A stretch of 64,000 nucleotides of DNA. Source: Owenia fusiformis (lineage: Eukaryota; Annelida; Polychaeta; Sabellida; Oweniidae). A model generated the notes under the pieces. The model did not search any database and was not told where the DNA came from. It worked only from the letters and a program-made list of their open reading frames with translations. A program made the position numbers and the translations under genes. Below, in pieces: positions 14,641 to 24,405 of the stretch. Where the stretch lies: contig CAIIXF020000012.1 in NCBI GenBank assembly GCA_903813345.2, forward strand, positions 24,812,184 through 24,876,183, read 5' to 3'. The number at the start of each line of letters is the position of its first letter. Position 1 is the stretch's first letter.

Positions 14641-16823
14641 TATCCTCTATATACATAAACGTCTCACAATATATCAAACTAGTCGCTGCTACCAGTGCGA
14701 TGTACAGCTGGTCCGAAAATTGACATTCCGTGCATAGCCCAAAGTAAATCAGACTTACAAATTAGATACTCAATATCTCATGAATAGTATGACCAATCGA
14801 CAAGTTCTCGGTAGGGCAAATGTCAAAATGTATCCTGAAACATCTCACTAAATAACAAATATCATGCTGTCACCAGCATTACGTACGACTGGTCCGGAAA
14901 TTGACATTTCCTCCAGAGCACAAACTGCATCATAGATTTATGACGAATTAGATATAAAATATATCACGAACGGGAACATCATCCATTAAATCCATTCAAG
15001 AGCATACTCCAAAATATATACTTAAACGTCTCACAAAATTGCAAAGGACTTGCATGTAACAGTGTGACGTGCGACTGGTCGGAAAATTGACATTTCGTCA
15101 AGAGCGCAAATTGCATAAGCGATTTAGGACGAATTGGATATTTTATATCCCCCTAACAGAGAAGTCAATCGATACATCCCTCCTTTGGCAAACGTAAGAA
15201 TATATACATAAACGTCTCACAATATATCAAACTAGTCCCTGCTACCAGTGCGATGTACAGCTGGTCCAAAAATTGACATTCCGTACATAGCCCAAAGTAA
15301 ATCAGACTTGTATGACAAAGTAGATACTCAAAACCTCATGAATAGTCTGACCAATCAACACATCCTCGGTAGGGCAAATGTCAAAATGTATCAAACTAGT
15401 CACTGCTACCAGTGCGATGTACAGCTGGTCCGAAAATTGACATTCCGTACATAGCCCAAAGTAAATCAGACTTGTATGACAAATTAGATACTCAATATCT
15501 CATGAATAATATGACCAATCAACAAGTCCTCGATAGGGCAAATGTCAAAATGTATCCTGAAACATCTCACTAAATAACAAATATCATGCTGTCACCAGCG
15601 TTACGTACGACTGGTCCGAAAATTGACATTTCCTCCAGAGCACAAACTGCATCATAGATTTAAGACGAATTAGATATAAGATATAACACGAACGGGAACA
15701 TCATTCATTAAATCCATTCAAGAGCATACTACAAGATATATTCTTAAACGGTTCACAAAATTGCAAAGGACTGGCATGTACCAGTGTGACGTACGACTGG
15801 TCGTAAAATTGACATTTCGTCAAGAGTGCAAATTGCATAGCGATTTGAGACGAATTGGATATTATATATCCCCCTAACAGCGAAGTCAATCGATGCATCC
15901 CTCCTTTGGCAAACGTAAAAATATATACGTTAACGTCTCACAATATAGCAAACTAGTCGCTGCTACCAGTGCGATGTACAGCTGGTCCGAAAATTGACAT
16001 TCCGTACATAGCCCAAAGTAAATCAGACTTGTATGACAAAGTAGATACTCAAAACCTCATGAATAGTCTGACCAATCAACACATCCTCGGTAGGGCAAAT
16101 GTCAAAATGTATCCTGAAACATCTTACTAAATAACAAATATCATGCTGTCACCAGCGTTACGTACGACTGGTCCGAAAATTGACATTTCCTCCAGAGCAC
16201 AAACTGCATCATAGATTTAAGACGAATTAGATATAAAATATATCACGAACGGGAACATCATTCATTAAATCCATTCAAGAGCATACTCCAAAATATATAC
16301 TTAAACGTCTCACAAAATTGCAAAGGACTGGCATGTACCAGTGTGACGTACGACTGGTCGGGAAATTGACATTTCGTCAAGAGCGCAAATTGCATAAGCG
16401 ATTTAAGACGAATTGGATATTATATATCCCCCTAACAGAGAAGTCAATCGATACATCCCTCCTTTGGCAAACATAAAAATATATACATAAACGTCTCACA
16501 ATAAATCAAACTAGTCGCTGCTATCAGTGCGATGTACAGCTGGTCCGAAAATTAACATTCCGTACATGGCTTAAAGTAAATCAGACTTATATGGCAAATA
16601 AGATACTCAATATATCATGAATAGAATGACCAATCAACAAGTCCTCGGTAGGGAAAATTTAAAAATGTATCCTAAAACATCTCACTAAATAACAAATATC
16701 ATGCTGACACGAGCGTTACCAGTGCGATGTACAGCTGGTCCTAAAATTGACATTCCGTACATAGCCCAAAGTAAATCAGACTTGTATGACAAATTAGATA
16801 CTGAATATCTCATGAATAGTATG

Positions 16824-16829
16824 ACCAAT
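16824..16829. repeat. LINE target-site duplication, left copy
   Basis: ACCAAT at the end of the interrupted C monomer. The same hexamer occurs at 25499-25504, where the satellite resumes in phase. It is short, and one or two bases could be chance overlap with the LINE end. Confidence 0.6.
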
Positions 16830-17393
16830 ACAAAAAGTGTGTATACTCATGTATGCCGACGACATTGCTTTGATAGCTGAGACCCCTCAAGATCTTCAGC
16901 GCATGCTTAATGTTGTAAACCAGTGGTGTAGGAAATGGAGACTCAGCATAGGTCAGAAAAAATCGTTCACTACAGGCCAACCTCTAAACCAAGATCTACA
17001 TATCAATTTAAGTGTGGAATAAAATCAATAGAATATACTGAAAAATATAAATACTTGGGAGTATGGCTTGAAGAGCATGTCAACTCTCAAATAACAGCAA
17101 AGGAAATTGCTAAGTCTGCAAGTCGTGCTTTATGTGTAATAATGTCAAAATTCCAACAAACTGGAGGCATGGATATAACTGTTTACAGCAAATTATATGA
17201 CACTTTAGTGCAACCTGTGATCAACTATGGCTGTTCATTGATAGGTAATAATGAGCACAAGTGTATAAATGCAGTCCAGAATAAGGCATCAAAATTCTTT
17301 CTTGGTGTCGGTGTCAAAACAAACAACGAAGCAGCTCGAGCTGACCTTGGATGGGACTTACCACTTCACAAAAAACAGATAGAGAGTGCACGT
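16830..17393 (+). pseudogene. 5'-truncated LINE: reverse transcriptase C-terminal part
   Basis: Non-LTR retrotransposon fragment. The first codons give YADDIALIAE (YADD at 16852-16863), the catalytic motif of a LINE reverse transcriptase, so everything upstream of this motif is missing, as expected for a 5'-truncated insertion. The frame then breaks at an A6 run (16957-16962). It continues one base out of phase with IVHYRP, KYKYLGVWL and the thumb-like QPVINYGCSLIG and KFFLGVGVKTN segments. The frame runs into the Gypsy insertion at 17394 and resumes in phase at 24406. The style resembles the Jockey/I group, but the clade is not certain. The element entered a satellite C monomer. Confidence 0.85.
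17389..17393. repeat. Gypsy target-site duplication, left
   Basis: CACGT immediately left of the LTR start TGTTAC. It matches 24401-24405 and lies within the LINE coding frame (GCA CGT). Confidence 0.9.
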
Positions 17394-17587
17394 TGTTACA
17401 TATATTCGACAATCAAGCAAATACAGATTGGTGTTTTGCAAATATTTCACGTGCTTTTATTTCCTTACTGAGAACATAACATAGTCGATATAATATAAGA
17501 GTGATTTCGCTAAAGCGGTCTGGGGAAGCTATTACTGACAGATGGCGACATCTTTAAATGAATCATTAATTATTAACATACATGACA
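17394..17587 (-). repeat. Gypsy 3' LTR (194 bp)
   Basis: On the plus strand it reads TGTTACATATATTCG to ACATACATGACA, so it has the TG...CA ends of an LTR on both strands. It looks identical to 24207-24400. In element orientation this is the downstream LTR. Confidence 0.93.
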
Positions 17588-17601
17588 GTGCCCCTGTTTT
17601 T
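17588..17601 (-). promoter_or_regulatory. Probable Gypsy polypurine tract
   Basis: Minus-strand AAAAACAGGGGCAC lies directly upstream of the 3' LTR. It is mostly purine, as expected for plus-strand priming, but is broken by C bases. Confidence 0.45.
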
Positions 17602-17825
17602 CAGGATGACAAAATAAATGTTCATCAATGACATAGAGAAAAGTTTAACTTTAACTTTGTTCAATGTTATTCATAACTAGTTCAATAACAGCAATCAATG
17701 AAGTCCTCAAACTGATCTTTGCAGTAATTACAATCTAATGAAAGATTTTCAGTTCCTTCAACAAAGTAATATTATCTATAAAATACAGTACTTATATAAA
17801 GTAGTCAGTTATAATGTGATCAATG

Positions 17826-17958
17826 TTAAATGTTCTTCCAACCATATCTAACTGGTGGTTTTCTATCACGTCTGAGATTATATTTCCCGATAGGACTTGG
17901 GGATGAATTTTGCAATGATTTATCCACAGTAGAGCTATCAAGGGACATATCTGGCTTA
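17826..17958 (-). pseudogene. Gypsy pol C-terminal tail, beyond the nested insertion
   Basis: Across the nested element, the minus-strand frame resumes after the duplicated 9-mer and stays open to a TAA at 17826-17828. It ends in a basic, aromatic tail containing RRDRKPPVRYG. RKPPxRY is a common C-terminal motif of Ty3/Gypsy integrases, so this short piece is the detached end of the same protein. The frame match supports one clean insertion event. Confidence 0.82.
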
Positions 17959-17967
17959 GATTGAGAA
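17959..17967. repeat. 9-bp target duplication, left
   Basis: GATTGAGAA, also present at 20121-20129 on the other side of the nested element. Confidence 0.88.
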
Positions 17968-18042
17968 GGTTATAATGAAAACACGCGCTACGCGCTAACG
18001 CGCCACGCGCCAATGCGCTAATAGAAAATGATCCTTCCCCAC
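17968..18042 (+). repeat. Left terminal inverted repeat of the 2153-bp element
   Basis: GGTTATAATG followed by AAAACACGCGCTACGCGCTA, then further ACGCGCC words, and ATGATCCTTCCCCAC at the inner end. Pairs with 20046-20120. Confidence 0.82.
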
Positions 18043-19173
18043 GATGTGTGCGCATGTTTTAAGCGCATGTTTATGATTGGTCTATACCCTTGGCCCAGGG
18101 ACATGTATAATTAGGGTTATGACTCCCTGGGAACTTGTCAAAACATTGACACTTCAAAGACTGTATAAATCACCGCTAACCTGTCAATCAGACTTTGATG
18201 TGAACTTTGCGGCCGCAGGAAATAAACAAAGCCTCTCGAAAATTACACTTTTCAAGTTACGATTTCTCTAAAAATATAAGACCAATTAAGATGTTCTTCA
18301 CACCGTTAAAAAACAGAATTCAACTTCAATTTAGGAAATAATTCCAAAACTAAATGAACGTGTACTTTTCTCTGTATTTGACCTGAAAGAACATGAGTAA
18401 CTTAGAATTAATAAATATTTACGGCCAATTACCGGACAATGATAAAACACGCTGGTCGGGTTTACATTACTTTTTAAATCGTCTCTTATTTAAAACTTTA
18501 ATTCCAAATGAAATAGTATACAATCCTGTTTTCAACAATATTCCTGGTAAAATAGGTAATACAATTCACTGGGACTGATGTAATTCAAAACTTTTTAAAT
18601 CTAAAATCAAATTGAGAAAAACGAAAGCAAACATGAAAGGGGGGTTCATAGGGGTCTTGGAAATCCATATACACTATTTTTCACAAGCCCCTCAGTCTTA
18701 TACCATTTACAGCATTTTTCACCCCTTTTACATGTATAACATACAGTGTATGCAATATTTTTCACATCTCCCTATATAGACGGTGAACCAACAAGATCCT
18801 CAGAGACCCAGAGGGTGCATGAATGCACCTACTCCCCATAGTACTATATTTTACAAAAAGGTCGGGTAAATAATATATCTGTACTATAATTTTGAAATTA
18901 CCGTTGAGAAAAGTTTGGATAATATTCAGAAGGAAATAACATAATGCAAGAATCCACGTAGTACCAAATGTATAATCATACGGCAAATAGGCAGTACACA
19001 GCCCCGAAGCCAGGGGGGTTCGGAGGGTGACTTTAGAATTTTTGAAAAAGTGACCCCCCCCCTGGGAAATCCTGGTTACTGTCCTGTCATATGGCATATA
19101 GAGACTACTATATAGAGATCTGGATTACCCCCATAAATGTGGGACTGATTTTTCAAATCACCCCCATAACCAG

Positions 19174-19329
19174 GCCCGTAGCCAGAGGGGGAGCTGGGGG
19201 AGCGGAGCTCCCCCTCTGGCCAGAGATTCTTTCAAAATCATGCAGTTTTTCACCATTCTGAGAATTTTTTTCATGATTATTAGCCAAAATTGTGAAAAAG
19301 CTTCCCCTGGAAAAAAGCTGGCTACGGGC
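19174..19329. mobile_element. Small MITE-like unit with GCCCGTAGCCAG termini
   Basis: Begins GCCCGTAGCCAG and ends CTGGCTACGGGC, a perfect 12-bp inverted repeat 156 bp end to end. Just inside the left end, GAGGGGGAGCT and AGCTCCCCCTC form a second inverted pair. It may be a nested insertion or an internal part of the 2153-bp element. No target duplication is clear. Confidence 0.5.
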
Positions 19330-20045
19330 AAGCCCCCACAACTACTTGTGTATTGAAATCCCAAATTTATGGGGATAAGCTGGATCTGCAGTATTCGTTC
19401 AAACTGCCTTTAAATTTCATAATAGGTTTCTTTAATTCTTTTAAAACATATGTTTTTTTAACTTATACGATGCCATATACGATAAATGTTGCCCCCTCTT
19501 ATGCGGCCATACACAATAGATTTTCACCCTCCTCTTATACGATAACCCTATACACCCCCCCCCCCCCATGAAAGCGAAAGAGAGTAACCGGGCACGAAAA
19601 GAAAAATGGAAAAATATAAATGCGACGCCTGAATTATCCCACCGTTTGGTAAGTCATGTGAGATATAACTTCAAATACAAAGAGTAAAGATATATAGAAC
19701 ATCCATGACTTGATATTAAGAGGTAACATGCGACAAGTAAACATTATATTAAGTCATTAGTCAAGTAGTCGGGCCCCCGGCTCAGATTTCGAAACGGGAT
19801 TTTTCTCGCCGATGGATGGACCCAAATAATGCAATGAAATAGGGAGCATATTCGCATATCTGCGACCATTCATCTTGTAAGGTGCTACTTTCTATCTTCC
19901 TTTTAAATCAGATAAAACACACTGACAATCGATAATCTTTGCACAGTTAACGTCACGATCAAACATTGGGCTTCTTCATACTTCTGCTTTCTGATGAGCC
20001 ACCTAATCTCTTCACTCACTCGATTTTTATACATGTTCCCGGGCC

Positions 20046-20120
20046 TGTGGGAACGATCATTCTGAACAGTGCGTTAGTGCGCTAGCGCGTCAGCGCGTAG
20101 CGCGTGTTTTCATTATAACC
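20046..20120 (-). repeat. Right terminal inverted repeat of the 2153-bp element
   Basis: Read on the minus strand it begins GGTTATAATGAAAACACGCG and ends near ATGATCGTTCCCAC, mirroring 17968-18042. Confidence 0.82.
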
Positions 20121-20129
20121 GATTGAGAA
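20121..20129. repeat. 9-bp target duplication, right
   Basis: GATTGAGAA, matching 17959-17967. It lies inside Gypsy pol coding sequence. Confidence 0.88.
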
Positions 20130-20827
20130 TGTGATTTATTCTGCTGCTGAGGAATATCTTTAACCTTGGAAGGTGTAGCTGGCATTGGATCTGGTCTCAA
20201 AACTGGAGTTGTAACTTCAGCAGGTGAAATCACTGGAGGTAATAGTACAGTAGGTGCAACTAGAGGGTTTGCAACTTGTACATCGGGTATTAGGTTCTCG
20301 GGCATATTTAGTGGTCCGCAGCCACCAGACTGAATTTGATCAATATGTCTGCGCCATACTTGTCCGTTATCTATTTCAATCATGTAGCTCAGAGGGCCTG
20401 CTCTTGCAATTATTGTTCCCTCAGCCCATTTCTTACCACGATTTCTATAGTCTCTGGCTAATACATTTTGTCCAATTTGGTACTCTCTGTATGGACCAAG
20501 ACGTAGCTGTGATTCAGTTGTTTGACGTTGAATGACACGATTTTTGAGATTTGGTTTTACCAATGTGAGACGTGTTCTCAAATTACGTTTGAGAAATAAC
20601 GATGCTGGTGTCTGCCCTGTAAGAGCATGGGGTGTATTTCTGTAGCTTAAGAGAAATTTACATAACTTCTGTTGGGTGTTTCCAGACTCATATTTCATAC
20701 ATTTCAACGAATGTTTAAAAGACTGCACAAGTCTTTCTGCTTGGCCATTTGTGGCTGGGTGCATTGGATTACTGGTAATGTGACGAATACCATTAGCCTT
20801 CATAAAGTGTTCGAATTCATTCTGACA
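20121..20827 (-). pseudogene. Gypsy integrase C-terminal part (shifted frame)
   Basis: Continuation of the integrase in the neighbouring frame. It has HPATNGQAERL (third catalytic acid, the E), then the GPY/F-like module with LGPYREYQIGQNVLARDYR and KKWAEGTI, then a proline-rich stretch. The apparent ORF end, with a few residues encoded past 20120, is foreign: those bases belong to the terminal inverted repeat of the nested 17968-20120 element. The true continuation is at 17826-17958. The ATG at 20803 is internal and not a real start. Confidence 0.88.
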
Positions 20828-23800
20828 AATTGTGGTCCGTTATCTGAGACTAATTGTTCGGGACATCCGTATCGTGCAAAAAGTGGTCTTAACAGTTCAA
20901 TAGTAGCACTAGAAGTTGTAGATTTAGTTCCTACAACCTCTGGCCATTTACTGTAAGCGTCGACAACAATTAAGTGCATGCTTCCAAATATGGGTCCCGC
21001 ATAATCCACATGAATACGCTTCCATGGGTCTTCAGGCCACTCCCAAGGGTGAAGTGGTGCAAGTCTTGGTTGACGTGCATTTTCGCTACATCCATGACAA
21101 GATTTGGCTAAATTGTCAATGTCATTATCAATGTGATACCAGTGGACATGACTACGAGCTAGGGCTTTCATGCGGACTATGCCTAAGTGTCCGGTATGTA
21201 GTTCACTTAATATCAAATGTCGAAGTTTTGCGGGAACAATCACTTTAATACCCCACATAATGCAATCACTTTGTAGTGTCATTTCATGGCGTTTTGTATA
21301 ATATGAATACAACTCTGGATTGTCCTTGGTAATATCGTTCCATACATCAGTGAGTAAACAGTTATAAACACGAGACAATACTGGATCTTTCAGTGTCTCT
21401 TTGGCAATTTGCGTAGCATCTACTGGTAAAGCGTCAATCTGAGATATGTAGAATAATGTCTGAGTATCGGGTTTATCAGAGTCCTTATCTGGTAACGGCA
21501 ATCTACTCAGTGTATCAGCATTTGTATGCTCACGAGTGTTACGATATTCAATCCTGTAATTATATCCTTGTAGTTGCAATGACCATCGTTGCAATCGTGC
21601 AGAGGCCATCACTGATGTAGCCTTCGATGGATCGAATATACTGAGGAGGGGTTTATGATCAGTAACTATGGCAAATTCGCGGCCATATAAATACATGTTA
21701 AATTTCTTGAGTGCCCATATAATGGCATAAGCTTCTTTATCAATCATGCTGTAGTTGCACTGAGTACTGTTGAGTGATTTAGAGGCATATGCAATGGGAC
21801 GTTCAGATTTGTCGGGCATGATATGTGAAATTACGGCTCCGACAGCCTTCATTGATGCATCTGTATCCAACTTTATGGGGAGATTTGGATCAAAGTGTGT
21901 CAGCACAAGATCTGAAGCTAATATTTCTTTACACTTGAGATATGCTTCCTCACACTGAGAATTCCAATTCCACTCGGCATCTTTGTGTAGTAATCCATTG
22001 AGTGGACCGATAATTGTAGACAATCTTGGAATAAACTTGTTGTAATATTGAACTTTTCCAAGAAATGAGCGAAGACCAGCTTTATCCTGTGGTCTTGGCA
22101 TATTCACAATAGCTTTCACTTTTTCCTCAGATTTATGTAGGCCATCTTTATCAATCACATGACCTAAATATGAGACTGATTTCTGCATGAAATTACACTT
22201 TGATTTATTCAATCTCAGATCATGATCCTCCAATACTTGTAGCACTTTGTTGAGATTCTCCAAATGTTCTTTATCATCTTTGCCTGTTATAATTATATCA
22301 TCCAAATAACAGGATACTCCGGGTAAAGGACGTAAAATAGAATCCATTGCCCTTTGGAAAATCGCTGGGGCCACTTTGGTACCATAATTGAGACGATTGT
22401 AGACGTATAATCCATTACACGTGTTGACTGTAGTATACATCTTAGTATCCTCCGATAATTCGATCTGGGTAAACGCATTACCTAAATCCAGTGTGGTGAA
22501 TTTTTCGCCATGCCCTAAGCTTGCATATATGTCCTCAATGACAGGCATGGTATACGAATTATCTTCAAGCACTGGATTCAATGTAGATTTATAGTCACCA
22601 CATATGCGAACTGAGCCATTGCCTTTTAATATGGGAAAACATGGTGTAGCCCATTCGCTCTGAGCCACTGGAGAAATAATTCCCATAGTTTCCATTTTCT
22701 TCAAGCCCTCTTCCATTTTACCCCGCAAAGCGTACGGTACAGGGTAGGGTTTACGAAACTGAGGAGTACTACCATCCTTGGGCTTGAATGTTGCTTTGAA
22801 TCCTTTCATACATCCAATAGTTTCATTGAACAGTTTATCATGTTTCTTCAGTACAGATCTCAGCTCTTTTGGCTGATTACTTGATCCATGTACATTTTTA
22901 ATCTGAGTCCAATCTAACTTTACATGTTGAAGCCAATCACGGCCTAGTAGTGGTGGTCCATCATTTGGCACTAATAATAAGCGTAAATCCTTCGAGCCAC
23001 TACCTGTTTCAACTTTGACTGTAGTTTCGCTTACATCTTTTATCTGTTCTCCAGTGTACGTATACAGTTTTAAACTGCATGGTGTCACATCAATATCATT
23101 TAATCTGTCATCAGCCATTTTCTTTGACATAATAGAAAACGCTGACCCCGTGTCAACTTCAAACTCAACATGTTGTCCATTCACTGACAATGATTCTTTT
23201 ATGGGGGTTAATCTCTTACTAGAAATAGTGTTCACCTTTATGTAGTACAGTTCACTGTCTGAATCACTGTCTGAAGTAGATCTGTCGTGATCGTCGGCAT
23301 CGACAGACTTAACATTGTGTTTACGATATCTACTTTTTGACTTTTTCTTGTGATTAAACTTTGAATCTTTCAATGTTCTGTTGTTACATGCCTTTTTAAT
23401 ATGACCAACGCGTGAACATCTGTGGCATTTCTCATTTTTGAAGTAACACTCATCACTATTGTGACCTTTGCCCAAACATCTGTAACAGGATTTATCATAT
23501 TTATAGTCCTTCTTTCCAACATCCTTTAATCTGTTCACTGTAGGACTTTTCACTGCAGAAGCTGACTGCATCTCCTTAATATTTGAAGATGTTAACTCCA
23601 TAGTTACAGCCTTTTCATACACCTGTTGGAATGACATGTCATCATTTAACAGTCGCTTCTGAATATTTTCATCTGCGATACCACAAACCAGTTTATCACG
23701 TAAGGCTTGTGGGAGAAAATTCCCAAAGTCACATTTGTCCGCCATGGCTTTGATGATTCCAGTATATTCCGCAATGGACTCTGTCGAATCCTGATCTCTT

Positions 23801-24126
23801 TTATAGAATTTGAAACGTTCCGCTATAATAAGAGGTTTCGGAGAGTAATGTTTAATCAGTGTGTCTTTTATCTGTTCATATGACAGTTCATGTGGACGCC
23901 TTGGTGTTGATAAATCCCTTAGGGTTTTGTACATTTTTGCACCAATCAATGTCAATGTTAATGGCACAATTTTATCGTCTGTTGGTCTTAAATTTACTGC
24001 CTCGAAATATTGATCTAGTCTTTCGAAGTATATATCCACACTCTCAACAGAGTCATCAAAATGTTGGAACTTTAAGTTCAAATTAAAGTCACGAACTGGA
24101 TCTGTCTGTTCTTCACCGTCAGCCAT
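20800..24126 (-). pseudogene. Gypsy gag-pol polyprotein, main frame (1108 codons)
   Basis: Starts at ATG 24126 (MADGEEQTDP). Gag-like region at residues about 1-200. Two CCHC zinc knuckles at 214-247 (CYRC...HNSDEC, CHRC...HIKKAC). A basic/serine-rich linker follows. Aspartic protease with DTGS at 325-328 and LLGRDWL at 393-399. Reverse transcriptase at about 470-640 with LDLGNAF near 546 and YLDD at 607-610. RNase H with DTDAS at 754-758 and TDHKPL near 822. Integrase zinc module H-H-C-C (H977/H980, C1010/C1013) and the first two catalytic acids (D1041 in HVDYAG, D1095 in SDNGPQF). The frame ends abnormally just after SDNGPQFV, because one base appears to be missing near 20825-20827. The rest of integrase is in the next frame. 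All earlier motifs look intact, so the element decayed recently. Confidence 0.93.
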
Positions 24127-24192
24127 GGTACTTACTGGGTGTTATACAGTCCAAAATATAGTGAATATCGATATTGACATGAAGGTTACTTT

Positions 24193-24205
24193 ATCCTCGT
24201 CGCCA
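24193..24205 (-). promoter_or_regulatory. Gypsy primer-binding site
   Basis: On the minus strand TGGCGACGAGGAT begins one base inside the 5' LTR. The TGG start complements the CCA end of a tRNA, as expected for minus-strand priming. The tRNA identity (a serine-type 3' end is possible) is not settled. Confidence 0.65.
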
Positions 24206-24206
24206 G

Positions 24207-24400
24207 TGTTACATATATTCGACAATCAAGCAAATACAGATTGGTGTTTTGCAAATATTTCACGTGCTTTTATTTCCTTACTGAGAACATAACATAGTCG
24301 ATATAATATAAGAGTGATTTCGCTAAAGCGGTCTGGGGAAGCTATTACTGACAGATGGCGACATCTTTAAATGAATCATTAATTATTAACATACATGACA
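24207..24400 (-). repeat. Gypsy 5' LTR (194 bp)
   Basis: Direct repeat of 17394-17587 with the same length and TG...CA ends. In element orientation it precedes gag by about 80 bp. Promoter and poly(A) signals would lie here, but I cannot point to specific ones. Confidence 0.93.
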
Positions 24401-24405
24401 CACGT
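24401..24405. repeat. Gypsy target-site duplication, right
   Basis: CACGT immediately after the LTR end ATGACA, matching 17389-17393. Confidence 0.9.

Larger units (their letters stand above)
1..16829 (+). repeat. Satellite block I: 186-bp-period A(n)BC higher-order repeat
   Basis: Head-to-tail tandem DNA, roughly 88 monomers. Three monomer types recur in fixed order: one to four A monomers, then one B, then one C. B monomers start near 533, 1086, 2165, 3095, 3839, 4397 (internally deleted), 5055, 5985, 6887, 7631, 8189, 9302, 10046, 11162, 11914, 12658, 13401, 14145, 15128, 15849 and 16407. Spacing between B starts is close to 558, 744, 930 or 1116 bp, which is 3 to 6 periods of 186. All types share blocks around CGTCTCAC and AAATTGACATT, so they look like diverged copies of one ancestral monomer. 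The block is interrupted at 14221-14640 by two small mobile elements and ends where a LINE has inserted. Short ORFs inside it are chance frames of the repeat and are not annotated as genes. Confidence 0.96.
17968..20120. mobile_element. Non-autonomous TIR transposon, MULE-like (2153 bp)
   Basis: Both ends start GGTTATAATGAAAACACGCG in inverted orientation and match over about 75 bp with roughly a dozen differences. The termini are rich in GCGC/ACGC words. It is flanked by a perfect 9-bp duplication GATTGAGAA (17959-17967 and 20121-20129). Long terminal repeats plus a 9-bp duplication fit Mutator-like elements. The interior has no transposase-like frame. It holds C- and G-runs, a C13 run at 19555-19567, and a smaller inverted-repeat unit at 19174-19329. 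Superfamily assignment is inference from duplication length and repeat length only. Confidence 0.82.
17394..24400 (-). mobile_element. Ty3/Gypsy LTR retrotransposon (Mag/SURL-like), with nested insertion
   Basis: A complete LTR element on the minus strand: 194-bp LTRs at 17394-17587 and 24207-24400, primer-binding site, one gag-pol frame, and polypurine stretch. It is flanked by the 5-bp duplication CACGT (17389-17393 and 24401-24405). The LTRs appear identical by eye, which implies a young insertion. Domain order gag, CCHC knuckles, protease, reverse transcriptase, RNase H, integrase is that of Ty3/Gypsy, and the fused gag-pol with short LTRs fits the Mag/C-clade. It is split by a 2153-bp element at 17968-20120 and carries a one-base frameshift in integrase, so this copy is not coding-competent. 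Confidence 0.95.

Noticed and set aside
17792-18055. Minus-strand 87-codon ORF as a gene
   Set aside because: It crosses the boundary between Gypsy DNA and the terminal inverted repeat of the nested element and is in the wrong frame relative to pol.
18393-18578. 61-codon plus-strand ORF in the 2153-bp element as a transposase
   Set aside because: Too short, with no DDE-like or zinc-finger motif.
20090-20120. Residues at the apparent C-terminus of the second pol ORF
   Set aside because: They are encoded by the nested element's inverted repeat, not by the retrotransposon.
20254-23245. Several 60-90-codon plus-strand ORFs opposite Gypsy pol
   Set aside because: Antisense shadows of the gag-pol frame without their own features.
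24355-24405. ATG at 24355 as a real start of the LINE C-terminal ORF
   Set aside because: It lies inside the Gypsy 5' LTR. The LINE frame actually continues from 17393 across the insertion.
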